A stretch of 64,000 nt of DNA, from assembly GCA_030704615.1 (NCBI GenBank), contig CM060731.1, forward strand, positions 72,022,756-72,086,755. Direction: 5' to 3'. Position 1 is the stretch's first letter; each line of letters begins with the position of its first letter. Of the stretch, positions 49,640 to 62,640 are shown piece after piece. The notes under the pieces were generated by a model. That model saw nothing but the letters and a program-made list of their open reading frames with translations, was not told the DNA's origin and made no database searches. A program made the position numbers and the translations under genes. Source of the DNA: Takakia lepidozioides. Its lineage: Eukaryota > Streptophyta > Takakiopsida > Takakiales > Takakiaceae.

Positions 49640-52600
49640 ATGTGCACCTCCTCCACGTGACACTATAAGGCTCTAGTACTAATCTAATAGTGACACGGGT
49701 GGGCACCTGTTGCAGTCTAAGGGTCATATCCCAGTGGCTCAGGGCACCTGCACCTGCATCCACCGCAAGAACTCCTATGGTTGGCTGGTCATCAACCCAG
49801 CCTCACCATAGAAGAAACACTGGTGGTCTTGCTGGTCATCACTCCAGCCTCACCACCGACAGCATACTCTAGGATTGACCGGTGATCAAATCCGGCCTAA
49901 TCCCTATGAAAGCAAGCGCCCACACAAACCAACATGGCGCACAGTCAAGCATGCAGGTTTGGGGGGATCCAAACACAAGAAATCAAAACATCAACACCCC
50001 CACACCAAAATCCAGCTGCAATGCTGATCCTGCAGAATATCCCAGCCCAAAACCCCGGACTGACTGGCCTCCACCAAGAGAGGCTTTGGCAACTACAAGT
50101 ACAAGGTAATGAAAATAGTACAGAGATGGAGGGGAAGAATAGAAGCCCGCCCAAGCAAGATCTAATCCTGATCTATGCTATCAACTTCCAGACTTCTCTC
50201 AAAGTGCCTCGCTCTGCTTGATGGTAAGGTGTAGGAGGTATATCTATGTCCAGAAACCTGCCACTAACCTTGTCCCAAGCTACAGTAGCTCGCTCTAACC
50301 AACCCTCCTCCTCTTTCTGCCAGGTAGAGACAAAGCAACACTCTGCTATCTCCCGCTCACTGAACACTAAAGAAAACAAAGGTAGGGTCTGATAGTCTCT
50401 CAACTCGAAAGCTTTGACGGTTGCGGGTGTCTTCATTGCGAATGACTGCATCGCCTTCAAACAGAACAAACTTGTCCTCGCTAATGAACCCCCGCTCATG
50501 GTTGCCTTGTGCAGAGCGTGTCCGACTGCAACACTGTCTAATTGCACAAACTTGTGCAGCTCCTGCTCCTCTGCTCCAGTACACCACGGCCTTGTGGCTG
50601 AACACCTTGGTCCCCGGGGCTGTCTTTGGCTGTGTTCCAAGCCTAGCTTTCACCCACTTTGGTATTTCACCTACAGCTGCAGAACTGCTGGCTCCAACAG
50701 AGTTCTGACTGTCCAAGGCGATATTGAGGCCCTCAATGCCAACTACAGCAGTCTGTTGTCTACTGCTAATGCCTGACTCCCAGTATGCAATCAACTCGTC
50801 CAACTGTTCTCCACTCAAATCAGTCTGAGTTTCCTTGGGAAACATAAATCGTGTCCCCTTGTGTGCACAGACTAAGAGAAGAGACCTGCCCTTCAATTAC
50901 GTCCTCATTTCCCCCAGCCATGCAAGTACATCCACCAATTTGTCTCTCATATAGACCAGCACAGGTTCTAGAGACAGGATTGTGGATCTTTCATGGCACA
51001 CTCACACTCTAAAAATTCCATAGATTTTTAGCAGAGTCCCAAAAACAGAAACCAGGTTTAGATAGGTAGATTTCCCCTTTCTGCAGCTATCCCCCAAAAA
51101 CTGGGTCAACCAGAGTCCATTTGACAAGATATGATGAATTTGGCTCCAAATCATTCAAATTAGATTAAAAAGGTTTTTTTTTTTTTTAAAGTTTAAAGTT
51201 TAACATTTAAAGTTACACCCAAAATGTCTGGTAACTGGTTCCCGGTTCCCTAAGTTCTATATGGCATCCTAGGTTCCCTAGCCACGTGCCCTGTAATTTC
51301 TAGGATTTCAGTTGTGTTTACAAATGCACCCCCCACAGCTCTTGGTTACCAGTGACCTGCTCTCCTCCAGTCGAGATCCGTAGCTATGCCGAGCCTCTAA
51401 TCCTTTGCACCAATATTCCCAACAAAAGCAAGAGCACTTACAATGCAACCCCGGAAAGCACCAGAACTGACTAGCTTGATCAAGAACGCTTTCAGCCCTT
51501 CATGCGTGCTGATTTTTCAAGGTGACAACAACAGATCTGCTATCACTGATTGTGTAAGCCTTTCCATGGAGTTGGCACAGGCTGCCCTCAAGTCCTGAAT
51601 TGTAAACATAGACCAAGCAGGTCGTGTAGTGAGCTGGGCCCCTTCAGCTCATATCCCACTCATACACCAAGTGTCACCTGGTGAGTCCACAGTCTCCCAC
51701 TCTCATACTCTCTGCAACAAACACAACCTTGAGGTTTCAATCCTCCAAAACCTGAGGATCGCCAGCCTGGGAGTTGACACTGTCAGAAAGCGCCCTTCCC
51801 TTCCAGCAAATGGCCTAAGATCTGGTGACCTTGTCTATCCTTCCCTGGACAGCTCTTGCTTGGCCTTTCTCACAGCTGCCTGACATTAGACTACCCTCCA
51901 ACGAATCGGGTGAAGAGAGATGACCAGTAATAGATTGCCTGGAGGCTTGCTGCTGCAAAGGGGCTGGCGTAAGTGCAGCAGCTCGTTGTGCTGGCTCAAT
52001 GTGGAGTTCAGCTGCATTACCCGTGTACTGCCTGGCAGGAAGTTGCAATGCCCCACATCAAGGTGGCCTGTAAGCGCTGCCACCACGAGCTCCTCTTCAA
52101 CAGTGCGCGGCAGGTGTCCAACTGCCCTCATGCCTTCTGCACTCCAGCCATCTCGAGCCAAAAACCCCATTCCACTAGAAAGCAACACTCAACCAACGAA
52201 GTGGCAATGGAAGGCTACACAGATGGTACGCCGAGATCAGAGACATGCATCTCTCTGACGAACAGTTCTTTGCAACGGAGCGCGCCTACCAAACTCGCTC
52301 TGCGCAGAATCTGCCAACGATCAATGACACACATGCCCCAGGCGCTCCAGCAACACAAACTCCTGTGACAACCAACCCGTCAGACCACCAGATTATCCTC
52401 CGCTCTGCAACGCCTACGCCACCTGGTGCTCTTGGCTAACAACCCAGGTATCAAACGAGCACCGAGTGCGCTCAACAGTGATGCCGGCAGCTCCCACTCT
52501 GATCCCAAAAGTATGCTACGCCAGGCCCCTCACAACACATAGACACCTCCAGTTCACCGATCACTGCCTTTACTAAGCACGGTAGCAAACTATGGTCTGG

Positions 52601-53136
52601 ACTTCTCAAAATCGAGCTCCTCCACCCTGCGACTGATGGCATTGCGCTCTTAACAGACAACCGCGCCTTCGTTATGGAGATAGCCTTGGCGATTCCCATT
52701 CAGGACAAAGTGGAGAAGGCCCACGACCTACCTGCCTCCTCCACTACCTTTCCCTGTACGCTGGCAGCGAGTCTCTACAGAGCACGGTGAATCCAGCAAT
52801 ATGCTTGCAAGCCAAAATGGGCTACCAGCCAATGGCCCTTCTTGAGCTGCAACACAGATGACCACACAAGTTGGGCACGACTGGCCTACTGGGTGCTCAG
52901 CCTGCCCCAGCGCTCAGGCAGCAGAGTCGCCAAGGCCCCCTGCGCGCACCCGCCACCACAAACAGGGATGACTACACCCTGATCACCACTAACGCCCATG
53001 TGTAAACAACAAGCGCAAACCCATGGCAACAGCAGGACTAGATGGGCTCCTGCCCCAAGTCATATATTTAAATAGTGTTAAAGAACATTGTATCTAGCTT
53101 AGCACTAGAAAACTAGATAGGCTCATCTCTCTCGAG
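49640..53136. other. Long leader of the retroelement, about 3.5 kb
   Basis: This is unusually long for a Ty3/gypsy 5' leader. On the minus strand, 50896-50173 holds two overlapping open frames with segments such as PKWVKARLGTQPKTAPGTK and WLERATVAWDKVSGRFLDID; I do not recognise them. A Ser/Thr-rich antisense frame with zinc-finger-like cysteines lies near 52000 (listed separately). A T-run is at 51175-51187. The leader may contain captured host sequence or a nested, decayed insertion. Confidence 0.5.
51973..52368 (+). other. Possible LSD1-type zinc-finger ORF antisense to the retroelement
   Basis: The plus-strand frame starting at 51973 contains two back-to-back zinc-finger-like units near 51997-52140: QCGVQLHYP...EVAMPH and CKRCHHELLFNSARQVSNCP. 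The second fits the LSD1-type pattern CxxC...LL......A..V..CP; the first lacks one Cys. LSD1-type fingers occur in plant and algal regulators of cell death. The rest of the frame is Ser/Thr/Gln-rich without recognisable structure. It could be a captured host exon or chance. Confidence 0.3.
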
Positions 53137-53491
53137 TGATAAACAAACTTGAAAAAGGACACGCACTCTCAACACAAGAAATATGCAATCCCTCAAGATC
53201 ACTCTTTAAGATAATAGTCGAGCCAGGGGCACCCCAAGCTATGGGGACTCCCCCCCACAACAACCTACACTCCCATCATACACTCAGATCTGAAGAATGC
53301 AGGAGCTCGGTCGCGCAGGCTCAACTCGAGAGAGATGAGCTGCGCGACTGCCGCTCTCGTGAAGATAAGACAGACCAGGTGTCAAAACTAAACTTGACAC
53401 CTGATTTAACACTTGACCTAAATCCAAGTGTTAAATACAAATAACTAGTTTTATTCTAGCTGTTTTCACACTGTGCTTATTTAACTTGACA
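53137..53491 (-). repeat. Right (5') LTR
   Basis: This 355-bp partner of the left LTR has the same TGATAAA and TTGACA ends. It is 13 bp longer owing to small insertions, such as an AT-rich insertion near 53210. Repeat R is absent next to it, unlike the left side. Confidence 0.85.
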
Positions 53492-54132
53492 AATACAACA
53501 ACCAAGCATCAATGCAAATGGGATGCATGGTGCACCTTATATAGTGTTACAATGCACACATTTTTATCATACTTCCGTTGCCAAGGATGGCGGAAGAATG
53601 GGAAATGAGGGAGTTGTGGAGTCTTTTGGCTGTGTCCAGGGGGTCGGCTAGTTCCCTCCAAAGGAAAGTTATGGGTCCTTCCATAAGTAGATGTGCCCAA
53701 TTCCGCGTTGGGAGACCGTTACTTTTGGGCCCGCACATGGCCTAGTTTTGTTAATTTTTGGGACAGGTTTAGGTGCACATCTTGTGCACTTAGGGCAACT
53801 TAAAGCACATATCAAGGAGGATTATAGGGCATTATAGGATGGACCTACTGAGCAGTAGTGGGATAATATGTACTTTGATTTTGATAATTCATATATAATA
53901 CATCCATGATTGGAAAATTATGTGCTTTGCACAAATGATTGTTGCTTCATTTACTATTCTGCTCATATAATTTTTGTGACACTACACCCTCTGAGGAGTT
54001 GCACACTGCTTAAAAGCACACTTCAAGATACCACTATCTTACATTAATTTTTTTAAGTAAAACTTTGGATTTTAAAAATTGGATGAAAGGATATTGCCTT
54101 ACCGTATTTTCTAAGTAAAGCTTTTCTAAAAT
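53492..54132. other. Intergenic, AT-rich
   Basis: No gene or repeat was recognised between the right LTR and the LINE-like ORF1. Confidence 0.5.
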
Positions 54133-56079
54133 TTACCTCAAAAAAATAAATTGCACCCTATATTTGTTCTCACGTGGTTTTGAAAATACCGTGTGTGACC
54201 CCCCCCAAGGAGCATATGAGCCCCTGATTCCCCAGGTGGAGCATAATTTATGATAACTGGCAGCAGCGCTTTGGGGTTTCCGTTGGATCTCTGGACATGT
54301 GAGTCTGTAGAGGTTCATGCACTTGTTGGGGGGCTTGAGTTGCTTGCACCACCTGGGTTTTGGAGATGTTGTTGACCTGGGAGTTGCTGGTTTGGCCCTT
54401 GCAAGAAAATCTCTAGTTTGCTGCAAGTCCATTCTATGATTTTCTTCAATCTCAGCGTCGAGAATAGCATTGAGGATCTGGAATGCGTTGATCAAGCTGT
54501 CTTGATTCCTGATTTGGAGCCTATGGCCTCCCTTAGGTATATCCAGACCTTCTTCATAGATCCACCCTGCCTCAATGGGAGGGGGCAGATGGTAAATGTC
54601 TGCCTCCTCCATAAGGGCGAGGAGATGGGTGGAAGGACTGTAGCTAAGGCCAGGATGATCTTCAAGGTAAGCCCCCCAGAAGATTTTTGTGGATGCAGCC
54701 AGCAGGTAGTGTGGTTAAAAGGCCTGGAAGAAATCATGGATTTTGCTTTTGAGGGTGATTTAGAGGTTGCCATTGGGAGGACAGGTTCTTATATTGTTTG
54801 ACATCCTCCGTTGTAAACCAAAGGGACTCGACAAATTCCCAGTCATCAGAGGTAATGAGCACATTAGGCCTATTTCCTTTCCTATAAATGATTGGCGTGA
54901 CACATGTTGCTAATGACGCTTCCGTGGATTCCAGGGCTGAGCACCCTTTCAGGTCCTGGCCTGGAAATGAAGCCTGCCTGAGGCAAGTTTTTGCAAAAGA
55001 TGGATTGTTTGCAATACTGGTAAGGATTTTGGAGAGTGGACCACCATAGAAGGCATAGCTTTTTGTGCTAATGGAGTTGATCTGATTTGTGCAGCAGCTC
55101 TGCTGCTATCCTTTTTGCCAAGTGGCTGCCTGCGAGGGGTGGATGCCGCTTCGAGTTGCATAGGGTCCTGATTGCTGATATGGCGTTGGAAGACACCTCT
55201 ACTGCCCGCAACTTGCAAGTGATCACTGGGGGGAAGAGGTGGGGGCCGAAGAACAGAGGAGATCTTGGGATTGAGCACTTGATTGTTGTTAATGCACTGG
55301 AGGGAGGCCCTGTCATTTGACCCTCTAGTTTGGCTGCCCAGTGGCAGCTTGGATTTATAGAGAAAGCATTCTCTTTCCTGTTGGGCAATCCACCTTAATG
55401 TGTCCCATTTGGCCGCAGTTGAAGCAGACTGCTGAAGAGCAGTCTTCGATTAGACGAACTGTGAAAAAATTCCCCTTATTGTTTATAGGAAGTCTCACAT
55501 ACTCAGGCAGGATGTCCTCGTTTGGCATGATAAGGAAATTTTTTGCTGATCCAGTTTCATGGAGTCTGGATACTATGGTTGCCCCATGCACGCCGGATCT
55601 TGTCTGAGGTTTCCTGTGTCCATCTGGGGGTCAAAAACAGCTAAACATCCAAGATAGAATCCGAAGAGTCTGGCTATATCTGGCAGGTTGACCAAATACT
55701 GATTAACATTGAAACCTCTTGTATGAGGGTTGAAACAAAGAGCTTGAGGAGCTGCCTCTGCTGTTTCAAATACAATGGAATAAAATCCGCGACCCTTGGA
55801 GTGACAGAATTGTTGTCTCAGCTCACCAGAGCCCCCCAGATGTCTGATTGCCCAGTCCCTCACATAAGCCCTATCCACTTTTTTGCCAAGAAAGTGGACA
55901 GGGATTCCATGCTCTTCCAAGGTTGTCACCCTCTCTTCCAGTTCTGGAATGCTGATATCAGCCAGCAGGAAGTCCTTGTTCATAGCGTCTTGGTTGATGG
56001 CTGTCTCCTCCACAAAGTATTCTGCTGGCCGGGGAGATGGAGGGGGGATCCCCAGCAAGGCAGGATCAAGTCTAGGCAT
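54133..56079 (-). pseudogene. LINE-type ORF1 (gag-like, CCHC), degenerate
   Basis: This looks like the nucleic-acid-binding first ORF of a plant LINE. The frame opens at 56079 (MPRLDPALLG) and includes KVDRAYVRDWAIRHLGGSGE and a long stretch resembling the DUF4283 domain of plant LINE/retro gag proteins (GFYSIVFETAEAAPQALCF). After a frameshift near 55590 come LPEYVRLPINNKGN and one zinc knuckle, CFNCGQMGHIKVDC (55430-55388). Frames further down (to 54133) are Ser/Pro-rich and broken. No reverse transcriptase follows on this strand, so the element has lost its ORF2. It is not clearly the same family as the plus-strand LINE copies. Confidence 0.62.
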
Positions 56080-58500
56080 CTTGAGAAGGGGTAACGGGGT
56101 GGGGGGGGGGGGATGGAAACCTTACGAGCCCTGCCGAGCCTGCCTGTCTGGATCGCGCTTAGTGGGCCAGGAAGAATCTCGTACCCGATGACGGGACAAA
56201 ACTCCTGCGTGCAGGCTGCATGGGGTGTTCATGAGGTTGACGATTCTCCATTTTGCCTTTTAGCTTGAGTTTGTTTTGACTGTTGGGTCCCATAATGAGG
56301 TGATGGACGCGGGTGAGTGAACTAGAAGGAAATAGAGAGCTGAAGAGGGGAAAGGGATTTACTAGGACAAACTGAGACTAATGAAGATGCAGTGAGGTGG
56401 ACTGAATTAGATTCCTGCGAGGTGGAGATTAAAGCAAGAGAAGGAGTTGAACTCTGTGAATCTGAAAGCTATACGAAGATAGTGGAAAATTGATGAGGAT
56501 GTAGAAATGAATAAGAGTGCAGTGCAAGAAAATGAGCTTAACACAGAGAATCTGAATAGCTTTATGAAGAGAGGGAGACGGAGACGCAGTCCAGAGCTGA
56601 ATGCGAAAACATAGAGGTCGAAGGAGTGAGATTTGGGATAGCTCCCGCGTAAGGCCGACCAAGCTGTGTAGTCTCTTAATTAGCCGTCAACTCATCATGG
56701 GCAACAGATAATGGAGTGCCGCCTGATGGAGACGCAGATTACAGCTAGTAACAGGGATGAACAGTTCATTGAATGGAGATTTTTGTGAAAGGAGTAGTTC
56801 AGAAAGGAAAATTCTAACTGGATAATATAACCTATTAAAATGAAGCTTGAAACACAACGAATGCAATAATCCCAGTGAGATATAGAAGCAGCAGATCCTT
56901 ATCCAGATAACATGGATTAGAAATCGGGAGAGACAAAGAGACCGTTGGGGTTCTCTCCGTGAGCTCGCCATCCCCCTCCTTTTTTCATGAATTTTGAGTA
57001 GTAGAATTCAAACGTTTCAATGGCCTTTCAATACTGTTTCATTGGCTCAGATTCACTGCAATGTGTGCAAATGTCTCTCACCCATCACTTGTAGTAAATG
57101 ACAAACAGTGGCTGATTCAACGCATGGGCCCATGGAGTGCTTCTTCCATGGAGTTCTAAATGATGAAACGTTGTAAAGCTTTATCATATGAGGTAACTGT
57201 ACAAAAGATGGAAAGTTCCCATAGCAAAGGAAGATTTAACATAAAGAAATGAAAAAAAAGGTGTAGCAAGCCAATCAAATCAACATGATCATCCCATCCA
57301 ACTGCCTGAATCACATCAGACAAAGAAATGGGTGTGACATTGGGAAGAGCATAAAGATGAGACGAAGCCATGCTAGCTACAGTAGCCCCATGCCAGATGG
57401 ACATGGCCTCTGCCCTCTCTAGAGCACAGAGAGATCCTTCTAAATGGTCATTGTTTGCCATCAATGCAATTGGCTGTGCCCACCGTGTCCAGTTTTCAGA
57501 CCTTCCCAAACTCCCCAAATGAATTGGGATACACACCTCCTACTTCTATGCTAGCCTCTACACGTGCCCTCACATTTCACCCAATCCAACGCCCTCCCCA
57601 TTGGCCGTCCAAAGCTCCCCCTTCTTTTGACCTTGGGGACCAGCCCCTGCCAGGATTTGGGACCCTCCCTTATTTAATCCCCATCAAATTGTAATAGTCT
57701 TACAAGGGCAGTAAAAAACCATCGAAAATTGCCAGAGTAGTGCATGGTATCCGCAGGGGGGTTTGGGTTCCCAATTCTAGGAAGAAAACTCTGATGGCAT
57801 ACACAGAGTTTTTTGCTAAGGAGTCTTAGACAGGGGATGCGAGGTTTCCAAGCATATCAACCTTGAAGTGCCAACCCTGTAGCAGGCCTAATGTGGAACA
57901 GCAAAAAGAGCAGTGCGTGAGAAACCATAAGAGCTCCCTAACTAAGGATGAAGCTGTAAACGATTAGCAGAGAAGAATACAGGGAATCCAGGTGGGGGGA
58001 TTTCTTGAATTATCAGGTTCCAGGCTCTAGCTTTGCGGAAAGATAGCATATTAGTAGCCGAGTAGCCATCGCGGCAGACAAGAAATGTCCCGAGTCCTAG
58101 AGGTGAGAGAAGTGTGAGATACCTGCAGCTTCCCAATCAGCCCATCTGGCTGAACACCTAAGCCAAATTTCTGAATCAGAATTGTAATGTGTAACTATCT
58201 CTACTGGGATTCGAAGGTTTGGGTATACTTGATGTGATTCCTGATTTGATATCACTCCCTCAGTTTCTCAAGTGCAGTGGAAAAAGGGTTCGTCAAGGGA
58301 GAGAGAACAGCCATGGCAGAGTATGGAGTGGGCTCGGTACCTGCGGAGATGTCTGCCTTTTCCAGATGTTCTCCAGGAGTTTCGGGGTGTCCTCAAACGT
58401 CTCCCGGAGGCTATGCTTCTTGCAAACCTGGGCCAGGGATGAACGCTTCAAGAAGGTGCGAGCCGTGCTCCCTGTACGGTCCTCTGCATTTTCCCAACAG
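56080..58500. other. Region upstream of the LINE-type ORF1; no gene recognised
   Basis: A 12-13 base G-run lies at 56101-56113. The part nearest ORF1 may be the LINE 5' untranslated region. Several open frames on both strands (for example 56971-56687 and 57536-57156) lack recognisable domains. Confidence 0.45.
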
Positions 58501-58559
58501 CATGGTATTGGAAATTGCTTCGAGAAATTGCAAACCGATTGCGGGCCCATGCAGACCGG

Positions 58560-59570
58560 TAGCGAAGTATGAGATTTATGAAAAGGGACTTAAGCAAGGA
58601 GGTCACCTGGAGGTGCAGAGAAATGAGTGGCCCTGTCCCCCCGTGGTCACAATCAGCAAGGAAATTGACAACAGAGGAAGCCACAAGACGAATGAAGAGG
58701 GGCTTTGGAACGAGTATTTTGTAAACCCGAGTCGATTGTGGGGCAATCGAGGCAATAAGGTGCATGCCTGCTACGTTGAAGCAGAGAACAGAATGCAGTG
58801 AAATACTTTCTCGCAAATTGCTGAGGGCACCCACTCTCTCGCTCTCTGCCTTTTTCTTCTCAGGACTGTGCTCTGCCAGGGAAACCACTTTCAAATGTGT
58901 AGTTGATCGACTCTTCCATACCCTAATGAGTTGGAGCCTGATCTTGGGAGGCTTGTGGGTGTTTGCTATGGAAATTCTGGGTTTTTTCAGCCACTTGCGG
59001 CGAATCCATGCAATTTTTTACCGGGAGACGGATGCTGAAGGAGGCAGGATGTAATATGGGTGCAGATCCACATTAGAGGACCTGATTTCAAGCACAAGAG
59101 GACCAATGAGGCACTGTGGACTGATAGCTACAAGAAACCTGCATGGGTTGATGTTCAATTAAAGAAGCTGGAGGTAGCTAGGGGTATGTATCATGAAATG
59201 CTTCTAAGACAGGTGATGAATATGGGCTGGCTTTCCCTACATTGGCACTTTGAAGTCACATGAAAGGACTTTGGCAAGGATTGCTCTTTGGACTGGGTTT
59301 TCCTTGGGAGGGCCTAGGATCGTTTCTGGAACCAGTTCAGGATTTGGTCAGTGTATGTTTCATCTTCTATCAGAGGTCATAACGGGGAGTTTATCATGAG
59401 CTTTGTGAGCGAACTTGTCTTGTTGATGAGTATTCTTGACATGTGACTGCAACTGGGTTGCAGGCAAATATCCGAATACCCACAATAGTGATGTGGAGAA
59501 GCTTGGGAACGGATATTTATCAAACCCTGGTCAATGGTTGGACAAACAAGCCAAGAAGGTGACAAGATAA
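58560..59570 (+). other. Three divergent copies of a short motif related to the PPR gene start
   Basis: Segments near 58680-58765 (SHKTNEEGLWNEYFVNPSRL), 59065-59185 (RTNEALWTDSYKKPAWVDVQ) and 59478-59560 (NSDVEKLGNGYLSNPGQWLD) resemble one another. They also resemble the N-terminal part of the PPR frame at 62875-62945 (TEGLYINSHKKPLRVYGQLE). Two of them share the upstream words WVQ.H.RGP at the DNA and protein level (59069 and 62856). These look like decayed tandem duplicates of an exon, split from the PPR gene by a LINE. The motif has the flavour of the E+/DYW linker of PPR proteins, but that is not secure. Confidence 0.4.
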
Positions 59571-60426
59571 CACTACTGGCGAATTAGTGATTGCAGATTT
59601 GTGGACTCTCTTTTACCCCTCCTCCTCTCTCTCTCTCTGGATGTTTGTTTGTTTTGACGTGAACCCCACTTTGCTTCAGGTAAGGTAGTGCGTTGGATTT
59701 AGTTGGAGAGTTTGGGGCCTCTCCCTCTTTAGAATATGCCTACGCGGGCTATTGCCTGCAGCTCCCTGGAGTGTGATCTCTGAATGGTAACAAGCGGACC
59801 CTACCGCATGGGGGCAGCCCCTCCGCCCAGATTGGGCAGTTGTATGCTCTGTCTCATACTCGGCACTTGGGCTAGGGTTGGTCCTTGTGCTTATACTTAT
59901 AGCCTGCGAATTCTACCAATACATTACCTCTTATCAATAACAACACTCCCCAGGGTGATTCCTGGGAATTGGTTACTTACGCCAAATCTAGGGCTTCATG
60001 TGTAGTTTCTGGGGTGAATCCCAGGATGGATGATGTGTCCTTTAAAACTACATGCTCCAGTTTAGGCTTGGATTATATGGATAATGGTTCATCTCTAGAC
60101 TTGATAACAGAGGTACTTCGAAGGTTGCAAAGCCCAAGAATGCTACTAATAGAGTCTCACATCGATTCAATCTCAAAGAAGTTCGTCCCTTGACCGGCTG
60201 GAGAGCAGTCTTAGACATTGGTGATTCAATGAGGCGCTCTAGGAAGACAACCAAGGGCAGGGACTTCAACTTGAAAGTTTCTAACCGGTTTGATGCACTG
60301 GATGAGGCTGATTCCAAGCAGTCAGTGCTGAGCCTGAGCGTCGTGTGACTGAAGGATTTGGTAGTCTGAATGGTTTACCAATCCTTAAAGTTTACACAAG
60401 ATGTGCAAAATCTGCACACGGGGTAA

Positions 60427-62640
60427 TTGTCCCCCCTTTGCAGAACGGTTGGCCGTCCAGGAGCAACCATAGGCTACCTAGACGACAAACAATTCATATG
60501 CAAAGGGCTGGCTTGCGGCTGGGCACTTTCAATTTCTCAGGGCCGACTAAGCAAGAGACATGGGAAACTTCGGACAAACTGGTTGGAGTTGTCAATGGTT
60601 TTAAATGGATCGGTAAGATGTGCGCTCTTAAGCAGTGAAGGGTCCTCTGAAGAATGGAAGGACACAGTTGGAAAAACTGTTCCTATGATTCAAGACAAAC
60701 CTGATGACTTGGAGTATATTTCAAAGGCTTACAGCGCTCCCATTAGTTCTTCTGAGATTGTGGAAGCAATTGAGCATTTAAACGGATATAAAGCTGGTGG
60801 ACCTGATGGCATAGTCAACGAGCTTATCAAGCACGGTGGCGATCCAATGATAGAGGCCCTTGTACTTCTCTTTAACCTTATCTGGAGGACTGAACGATCC
60901 CCTTATGCTGATGACAGGGGGTCATTGTCAATCTATACAAGAAGGTGTTAGAGAAGAACCGGGGAACTACCGAGGCATCACACTCCTCAATGCAGTTGGC
61001 AAGATATAAGTACTCGTCTCAAGGTTGATCTGGAATCTAGAGGTTGTTTCCATGAAGGCCAAGCTGGCTTTCGGCGAAATAGGGGCTGTGTCATATCTTC
61101 ACTCTAAGCCAGATTATCCAGGGAGGGAAAATAGAAGGGAAACCCACTTCTGTATTTTTCTTGGATGTCAAAAAGGGTTATGATGTGGAGAGAAGGACTC
61201 TGGTCATGTGGGATCAAGGGAAAGATGTGGAGAGTTGTCCATAACTTGTATGCTCACCCAAAAGTTGTGTCACTGTCAATGGACAGAAGTCTAACTTCTT
61301 TGACATAGACCAAGGTGTAGCTCAAGGATGTACTCTCTCCCCTCTGCTATTCAACGTTTTCATCAATCAACTCCTTGAGGATGTGGAGAGTGAGGGATTT
61401 GGGTTAAGGGTGGGTGATGCCACCATACCAGCCCTTCTGTTTGGGGATTCGCAAGCATAGAGGGGAGACTCCTTCCAATCTCCAGGAGTTGATTGAGCGT
61501 GCAAAGGGATACTTTGACCTTTTGGGGCTAGAGGCTAACGTCAGTGAATGTGCAGTGGTGGCATTCAACGACCGAAGATAGGGAGGAGGTGATCTCAAGT
61601 GGCAGTGGGGAAGCCAAGAGATCCCGGTCCTGCCTTCGTACACATACCTCGTTGTTGAGTTTTCCTCCAACTGTTATTGGGATGCACATATTCAGAAAGT
61701 TGTTCAAACTGGCAAGCACAAAGCGCTGGGATCAACTCTTGTGGTAAAACAAACCATGCTTTGTCGCGGTATTAGACCTGCCTTGGAATATGCATCTGCA
61801 ATATGGGTTGATAACTCCAACCAGGCTAAGTCTCTAGAATCCATTCAAGTGGGGGTGCTTAAGAAATGCATTTCAGCATGCTCCAAAACAGCCAATGTGG
61901 CTGTTCGGGGTGAGTTTCGCATCCCTTAAGCTCCTGACTGGAAAAAAGTTCAAGGAAGTTTTCTGCCTAACTTCATTTTCATCAGACAATTTCCTGCCAA
62001 CAGACATGGCTTTGGACACTACAGCCTCTAAGTCAGATTTACCCGCAGGGTCAAGACTTGCGGGCTAAGATTCAGATCCTTGAGAATCTCTTCTACTCTC
62101 TTCCGCCAGGACTTACGCTGTTTGACAGGGCGATCCTGCTTCCAAGACATAGAGTCGATTGACTTACGGAGGACATCATGGATGACCTCAAGGGTCAACC
62201 TCCTCTAGGCACTAGACTGAAATTTAAACTCAGGGCGGGAAGCCTACCTTTGAACAGCAAACAGAAGCAGAGAGGAAAGGGAGAGTGCAATTGCCTGTTG
62301 TGTGGGCAATCTGAAGACAATATTCCTTTTCTGATTCATTGTCCGGCGTTCTCTCACCAGAGAGACGCTCTTCAAATCTATCAAGGGAATTGTGCCTGTA
62401 CCTCTGTTTACCAACTTTGAGAGCCAAAAGCCCAGGCCCTTTTGGGGCCTAGTTATTGGGCAAACCACACACACCAGGTTGATGCTTGTGTAAAGGAATT
62501 TCTAGAGGATCTTTGTTCACCCTTTCTCCTCGAGACTTGTGACTGGCAGTGCAACCACAGTCAAATGTGTCATCTGTTGCAAGGTAGAGGGTTAGGGGAA
62601 CAGTTCTGCAGCAAGCTCATGCTGTCTAGCCTGAGGCCGA
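60427..62640 (+). pseudogene. LINE reverse transcriptase (ORF2), degenerate
   Basis: This is the longest plus-strand LINE copy. It starts with an endonuclease-like RLGTFNFSGPTK near 60520, then jumps to the reverse transcriptase: NGYKAGGPDGIVNELIKHGG near 60782-60840, NYRGITLLNAVGKI near 60964, GQAGFR near 61060, VFFLDVKKGYDV near 61150 (motif A Asp), and GVAQGCTLSPLLFNVFINQL near 61314 (motif B). The motif C FADD is replaced by LFGDSQA and a stop near 61440, so the enzyme is dead. The C-terminal part has CNCLLCG with a downstream His and Cys (62287-62345). Multiple frameshifts occur. The missing endonuclease implies an internal deletion. Confidence 0.85.

Larger units (their letters stand above)
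41670..53491 (-). mobile_element. Ty3/gypsy LTR retrotransposon with DNA methyltransferase and PHD finger
   Basis: An element of about 11.8 kb reads right to left. The order is LTR (53491-53137), a long leader (53136 to about 49640), gag with two zinc knuckles, protease, C5 cytosine methyltransferase, reverse transcriptase, RNase H, integrase with a terminal PHD finger, a purine-rich tract (GGGGGGCGA on the minus strand, 42111-42103), repeat R and LTR (42011-41670). Protease before reverse transcriptase, RNase H and integrase, with integrase last, defines Ty3/gypsy. Frames change near 46470, 44850, 44420, 44130, 43400, 43310 and 43130, so this copy is defective. No 5-bp target duplication was found at the ends (CACAA against AATAC), which suggests rearrangement. 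Confidence 0.88.
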
